Source: Candidatus Dactylopiibacterium sp.
GTDB taxonomy: Bacteria > Pseudomonadota > Gammaproteobacteria > Burkholderiales > Rhodocyclaceae
Direction: 5' to 3'
Length of the DNA: 64,000 nt
Assembly (NCBI GenBank): GCA_031119555.1
Contig: JAVHXQ010000009.1
Span: 1-64,000, forward strand
Position numbers and translations under genes: made by a program. This document shows positions 60,392 to 64,000 of this stretch, in pieces (the stretch's first letter is position 1; every line of letters starts with the position of its first letter). Below the pieces are notes generated by a model. The model did no database searches, was not told the origin of the DNA, and was given only the letters and a program-made list of their open reading frames with translations.

Positions 60392-61690
60392 TCAGAACGT
60401 CGCTTCGGCCCTGAAGGTGGCAATGCGGCGCACGTAGTCGAAATCGTCGACGTTCGAGGCGCGCCGCGCGTAGGTGTATTCCAGCCCCACGCCGAGCCAG
60501 CGCCGCAGGTCGTACATCACGCCCGCCCGCAGCACGTTCTCGGTGTCCTTGCGCCCGCCGCCGTTGAAATGCGTGCGCTGGCGCTGCGCGGTGAAGCTGC
60601 TGTGCCAGGCGGCGGACCAGTCGTGCTTCCACGCCAGGCTCACGTTGCGCGTGATGGGCACGCCGATGCCACCCGTGGGGTCGCTCGCCGAGCGCCCGGT
60701 CACGAGGTCGAAACGGCTGTAGGTACGCGGTCGCCAGCGCACCGAGGCTTCCCACGTGAGGCCGGAGTAATCGGGGTGGGTATCCTCGTGGCGATAATCC
60801 TTGTACTGCTGGCCGGCCTTGAGCGCGCCCGTGATGGCGGCCGTGGCATCCCAGCTCAGGCCGAGCAGCGCGCGGCTGTCGGTGTTGTCGAGGTGGTTGA
60901 TGTCATTGACGTACTCGTAGCGCGTGCGCCGGTATTCGACGAGCGCGCGCGTCTTGGGCGCCACGCGATAGAAGAAGCGCGCGCCGAGATTGAGGTTGTC
61001 CACGTCGGCGCCTTCGGTCCAGGCGCGGTTGTTGCGATAGCGCTTGGCGCCGGTGCCGGCGTCGAACTCCAGACGCCCGCGCGCCTGCTCGGCGCCGTAC
61101 CGGAAGGTGCCGCCCGCGGCCCAGGTGCGGTAGTGGTCCGCCTCGTCGCCGGCCAGGTTGCGGTCGGTACTGCCGACGGGGTCGTAGTGGTCACCCACCG
61201 AGGCTTCCCACGCCAGCGCGGCGCGCCCCGTGAAATTGTTCTGCGCGGAGAAGATGAGGTCGTTCTGTGCCACGCTGTTGGGGTCGTAATCGGGGTACTC
61301 GGCGAAGTCTCCCTTGTAGGCGAGCGCGTAGCGGTCGGCGCGGTAACGCGATTCGGCGGTCACGGTGGGACGCAGGCGAAAGAACGACGAACCCGCGCGA
61401 CGCCCGCCCGGCGCCTGGTTCACGTTGCTGTCGTGGCCGGCGAGAAAGGTCGCGCCCGCATAGAGGTCGATGCCGTCGGTGATGCGCAGCGCACGCGGCG
61501 AACGCCCCGCCGCCACCGGCACGCCCCCCGCTTCGAACACGTTGCCCTGCACCACGCTGGACGGATTGGGCACCGCTTCGGCCGCCGGCCTGATCGCTTC
61601 CTCGTTCGTCTCGTCGGCCGCCAGCGCCGCCTGCGCCCCGCAGGCCAGCGCGCAACCCACCACTACCCTTCGCACCTGAGTACGCTTCAT
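60392..61690 (-). CDS. outer-membrane beta-barrel protein, EpsL-like
   Basis: Signal peptide; DGIDLYAGATFLAGHDSNVNQAPGG; VEYRRTRYEYVNDINHLDNTDSRALLGLSWDA; C-terminal FRAEATF. Confidence 0.8.
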   Translation of the reverse strand: MKRTQVRRVVVGCALACGAQAALAADETNEEAIRPAAEAVPNPSSVVQGNVFEAGGVPVAAGRSPRALRITDGIDLYAGATFLAGHDSNVNQAPGGRRAGSSFFRLRPTVTAESRYRADRYALAYKGDFAEYPDYDPNSVAQNDLIFSAQNNFTGRAALAWEASVGDHYDPVGSTDRNLAGDEADHYRTWAAGGTFRYGAEQARGRLEFDAGTGAKRYRNNRAWTEGADVDNLNLGARFFYRVAPKTRALVEYRRTRYEYVNDINHLDNTDSRALLGLSWDATAAITGALKAGQQYKDYRHEDTHPDYSGLTWEASVRWRPRTYSRFDLVTGRSASDPTGGIGVPITRNVSLAWKHDWSAAWHSSFTAQRQRTHFNGGGRKDTENVLRAGVMYDLRRWLGVGLEYTYARRASNVDDFDYVRRIATFRAEATF

Positions 61691-61952
61691 TCCGGACTCC
61701 TCTGTTGGTTGCCCTCTCCCGCATGGGTTCCCGGCGACATCGATGCCGTGTCGCGATGTTCTCTTTTTCCCTGCGGGAGAACCCATATAGACGCGCGGCA
61801 TTCGTGACGCAGCGCACACCCTGCCCAGTTGGCCGTGCTGCGGTGCATCGTGCCCGCGCACCCTTCATCCGAGCATCAGACATGCCGGAACCGCTGGCCG
61901 CAACATGGCCGGAAGTCCATGCACAAGCGGGCAACTCGCTGCAGCGCACAAA

Positions 61953-61976
61953 TAAAAAGGCGGGCCTGAGCCCGCC
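61953..61976 (-). terminator. rho-independent terminator after dsbC
   Basis: Minus strand GGCGGGCTCAGGCCCGCCTTTTTATT. Confidence 0.85.
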
Positions 61977-62015
61977 TGCATACGCTGCCGCACGGGGCGC
62001 GCCGCGCCCCGTCGC

Positions 62016-62762
62016 TTACTTCTTCACGCGCGCCTCGGCTTCGTTCATGAGGCGGTCCAGCTCGGCCAGCTGCACGTATCCGCCCAGGCGGGTGCCATCC
62101 GCCAGCAGGATGGTGGGCGTGCCGGTGATGCGATGCTTGCGCGCCAGCTCGCCGTTGCGCGCGACGGGGTTGTCGCAGCGCGCCTCGGCCGGCGTGCGGC
62201 CGTCGACCATCCAGTCATTCCAGACTGCCGCGCGATCCCTGGCGCACCAGATGTTGCGTCCCTTGTCGCCCGAATCGGGCGAGAGCATGGGAATCATGAA
62301 GACATAGACGGTGGCGTCCTTGATGTCGCGGAGATCCTTCGCGAGCTTCTTGCAGTAGCCGCAATTGGCATCCTCGAAGGTGATCAGCGTGCGCTTGCCG
62401 TTGCCGCGCACCTGCTTGATGGCGTCCTTGAGCGGCAGCGTGGCCACGTCGATGCGCGAGAGTTCGGCCTCACGCGCGGCGGTCACGTTGCGGCGGTTCT
62501 TGAGATCGATCAGCGCGCCGCTGATGAGGAAGCTGCCTTTCTCGTCGACATACACGATGTCGTTGTTGCTCAGCACGACTTCGTAGAGATTGCCGTAGGG
62601 CACCTTCTGCAGGCTGGCGATCGTGCCATCGCCGCTCAGGATGCCGCTGACGGCCTTGCGGACTTCGGCCTCGCCGGCCAGGACGGGCAGGCTCAGCGCC
62701 AGGGTGAAAGCGGCCAGGGCCAGGCGACGGAATGTGTTTTTCAAGCTTGTCTCCAGTTTCAC
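62016..62762 (-). CDS. dsbC: thiol:disulfide interchange protein DsbC
   Basis: Signal peptide; LITFEDANCGYCKKLAKDLRDI; TGTPTILLADGTRLGGYV. Confidence 0.93.
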   Translation of the reverse strand: MKLETSLKNTFRRLALAAFTLALSLPVLAGEAEVRKAVSGILSGDGTIASLQKVPYGNLYEVVLSNNDIVYVDEKGSFLISGALIDLKNRRNVTAAREAELSRIDVATLPLKDAIKQVRGNGKRTLITFEDANCGYCKKLAKDLRDIKDATVYVFMIPMLSPDSGDKGRNIWCARDRAAVWNDWMVDGRTPAEARCDNPVARNGELARKHRITGTPTILLADGTRLGGYVQLAELDRLMNEAEARVKK

Positions 62763-62780
62763 GACTTCAGGGATACGGAT

Positions 62781-63953
62781 TCAATCGAGGCCCGCCGCGT
62801 AGCGGGCCAGCAGGCTGCGCAACGGGGCGACGGACCCCACCAGCCCCAGCCCCGCGTTACGGAGCAGGCGCAGCGGAGGAAAGCCCGCGCGAAACAACCG
62901 GTGCAGCCCATCGGTGGTTTCACGCACGAGCAGCGTTTCTTCGGCCCGCTCGCGCTGGTAGGCGCGCAGCACGGTGGCGTCGCCGGGGTCGCGGAAGGCC
63001 GGCAGTGCAAGCAGGCCATCGGCGAGCGCCCGCGCATCCTGGAACCCCAGATTGATGCCATGGCCCGACAAGGGATGCACGGCGTGCGCGGCATCGCCGA
63101 TCAGCGCAAGACGCGGGCCGATTACCGCGTCGAGCTTCATGAGGCGCAGCGGAAAACCCGCGGCCGGGGCCAGCAGCTCCATGCGGCCCAGGCTGTGCCC
63201 GCCTGCGTCCGCCACGCGCTGCGCGAAGGCTTCGGCGTCCAGCGCGAGCAGCGAGCGCGCATGCGGCTCGGGTGTCGACCAGACGATGGAGACGCAGTTC
63301 CCAGGCAAGGGCAGCCAGGCCAGGACGCCATCGGCGCGGAACCACTGGAACGCCGTCTGCGCGTGCGGCCGCTCGCAACGGAAGTTGGCCACCACACCCA
63401 GCTCGCCATAGGGCGTGAGGCGCGCCGGCAGGCCCGCCGCTTCGCGCACCCAGGAATTCACACCATCGGCGCCCACCAGCAGGCGGGCGGACAGCGTGCG
63501 CCCGTCAGAGAGCACGAGATGCGCGGCATCGGCCTCGAGGCGCAGGGCGGCTGGCACGGCCGGCGTCACCAGCGTGATGTTGGGCTGGCGGCGCGCGGTT
63601 TCCCACAGTTCGTGCGCGATGCGACCGCTCTCGACAATGCTCGCGAGGCTGGGCAGCCCGCTTTCGTACGCCGAAAAAGTCAGCCGGCCGCCTGCGTCGC
63701 CATGGATTTCCATGCGCTCGACGTCGGCCACGCGGCTCAGGTCGAGAGGGTCCCAGGCGCCCGCGCGGCGCAGGAAATCCACGTTGGCCGGGCTGATCGC
63801 ATAGATGCGCGCATCCCACCCCGCCGGCAGCGCGGGCGCCTGCCGCTCGACGAGGGCAACGCGATGGCGGCTGCCGCGCAGCGCACAGGCAAGGCTTGCT
63901 CCGGCCAGGCCGGCGCCCACGATGAGGATGTCGAAAGGAGCTTGCGTGCTCAT
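62781..63953 (-). CDS. UbiH/UbiF/COQ6-family FAD-dependent monooxygenase
   Basis: FDILIVGAGLAGASLACALRGSRHRVALVERQ; RLALIGDAAHAVHPLSGHGINLGFQDARALADGL. Confidence 0.9.
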   Translation of the reverse strand: MSTQAPFDILIVGAGLAGASLACALRGSRHRVALVERQAPALPAGWDARIYAISPANVDFLRRAGAWDPLDLSRVADVERMEIHGDAGGRLTFSAYESGLPSLASIVESGRIAHELWETARRQPNITLVTPAVPAALRLEADAAHLVLSDGRTLSARLLVGADGVNSWVREAAGLPARLTPYGELGVVANFRCERPHAQTAFQWFRADGVLAWLPLPGNCVSIVWSTPEPHARSLLALDAEAFAQRVADAGGHSLGRMELLAPAAGFPLRLMKLDAVIGPRLALIGDAAHAVHPLSGHGINLGFQDARALADGLLALPAFRDPGDATVLRAYQRERAEETLLVRETTDGLHRLFRAGFPPLRLLRNAGLGLVGSVAPLRSLLARYAAGLD

Positions 63954-64000
63954 GCCAGGCCAGGAAGGGACGGGAGGCCAGATTCTGCCACGCATGGCCG

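Overview
This is a 64 kb, high-GC chromosomal window with gene content and order typical of a betaproteobacterium. I see no tRNA, CRISPR array, transposase, integrase or phage gene. From left to right: (1) 213-11051, a divergent type IV pilus/type II secretion-like (MSHA-like) cluster with a membrane adenylate cyclase and three prepilin-like proteins. (2) kefC-like antiporter, then kdsD-kdsC-lptC-lptA without lptB. (3) phasin, porin and an oligogalacturonate-lyase-like gene. (4) ubiU-ubiV-ubiT for O2-independent ubiquinone synthesis, then an RluA-family pseudouridine synthase. (5) a TctE/TctD-like two-component system beside a small His/Lys/Ala-rich secreted protein, then relA, mtfA, a host-attachment-family gene and an acyltransferase. 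(6) thpR-ispF-ispD and a full dcw cluster (mraZ-rsmH-ftsL-ftsI-murE-murF-mraY-murD-ftsW-murG // murC-ddl-ftsQ-ftsA-ftsZ) on the minus strand. (7) an rnpB RNA with enlarged peripheral domains, an HD-GYP phosphodiesterase, a YgjV-like protein, pyrC and gabD. (8) a CHASE/PAS/GGDEF protein with a degenerate catalytic site, beside an exopolysaccharide export/tyrosine-kinase module (cpsB-like, wzc-like, epsE/wza-like, epsL-like) with no glycosyltransferases. (9) dsbC and a UbiH-family monooxygenase. The best leads are the divergent pilus-like system with paired cAMP and possible c-di-GMP inputs, a strong terminator splitting the dcw cluster between murG and murC, the 10-bp-phased MraZ operator, and the enlarged RNase P RNA. 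No database search was possible; family names come from recognised motifs.
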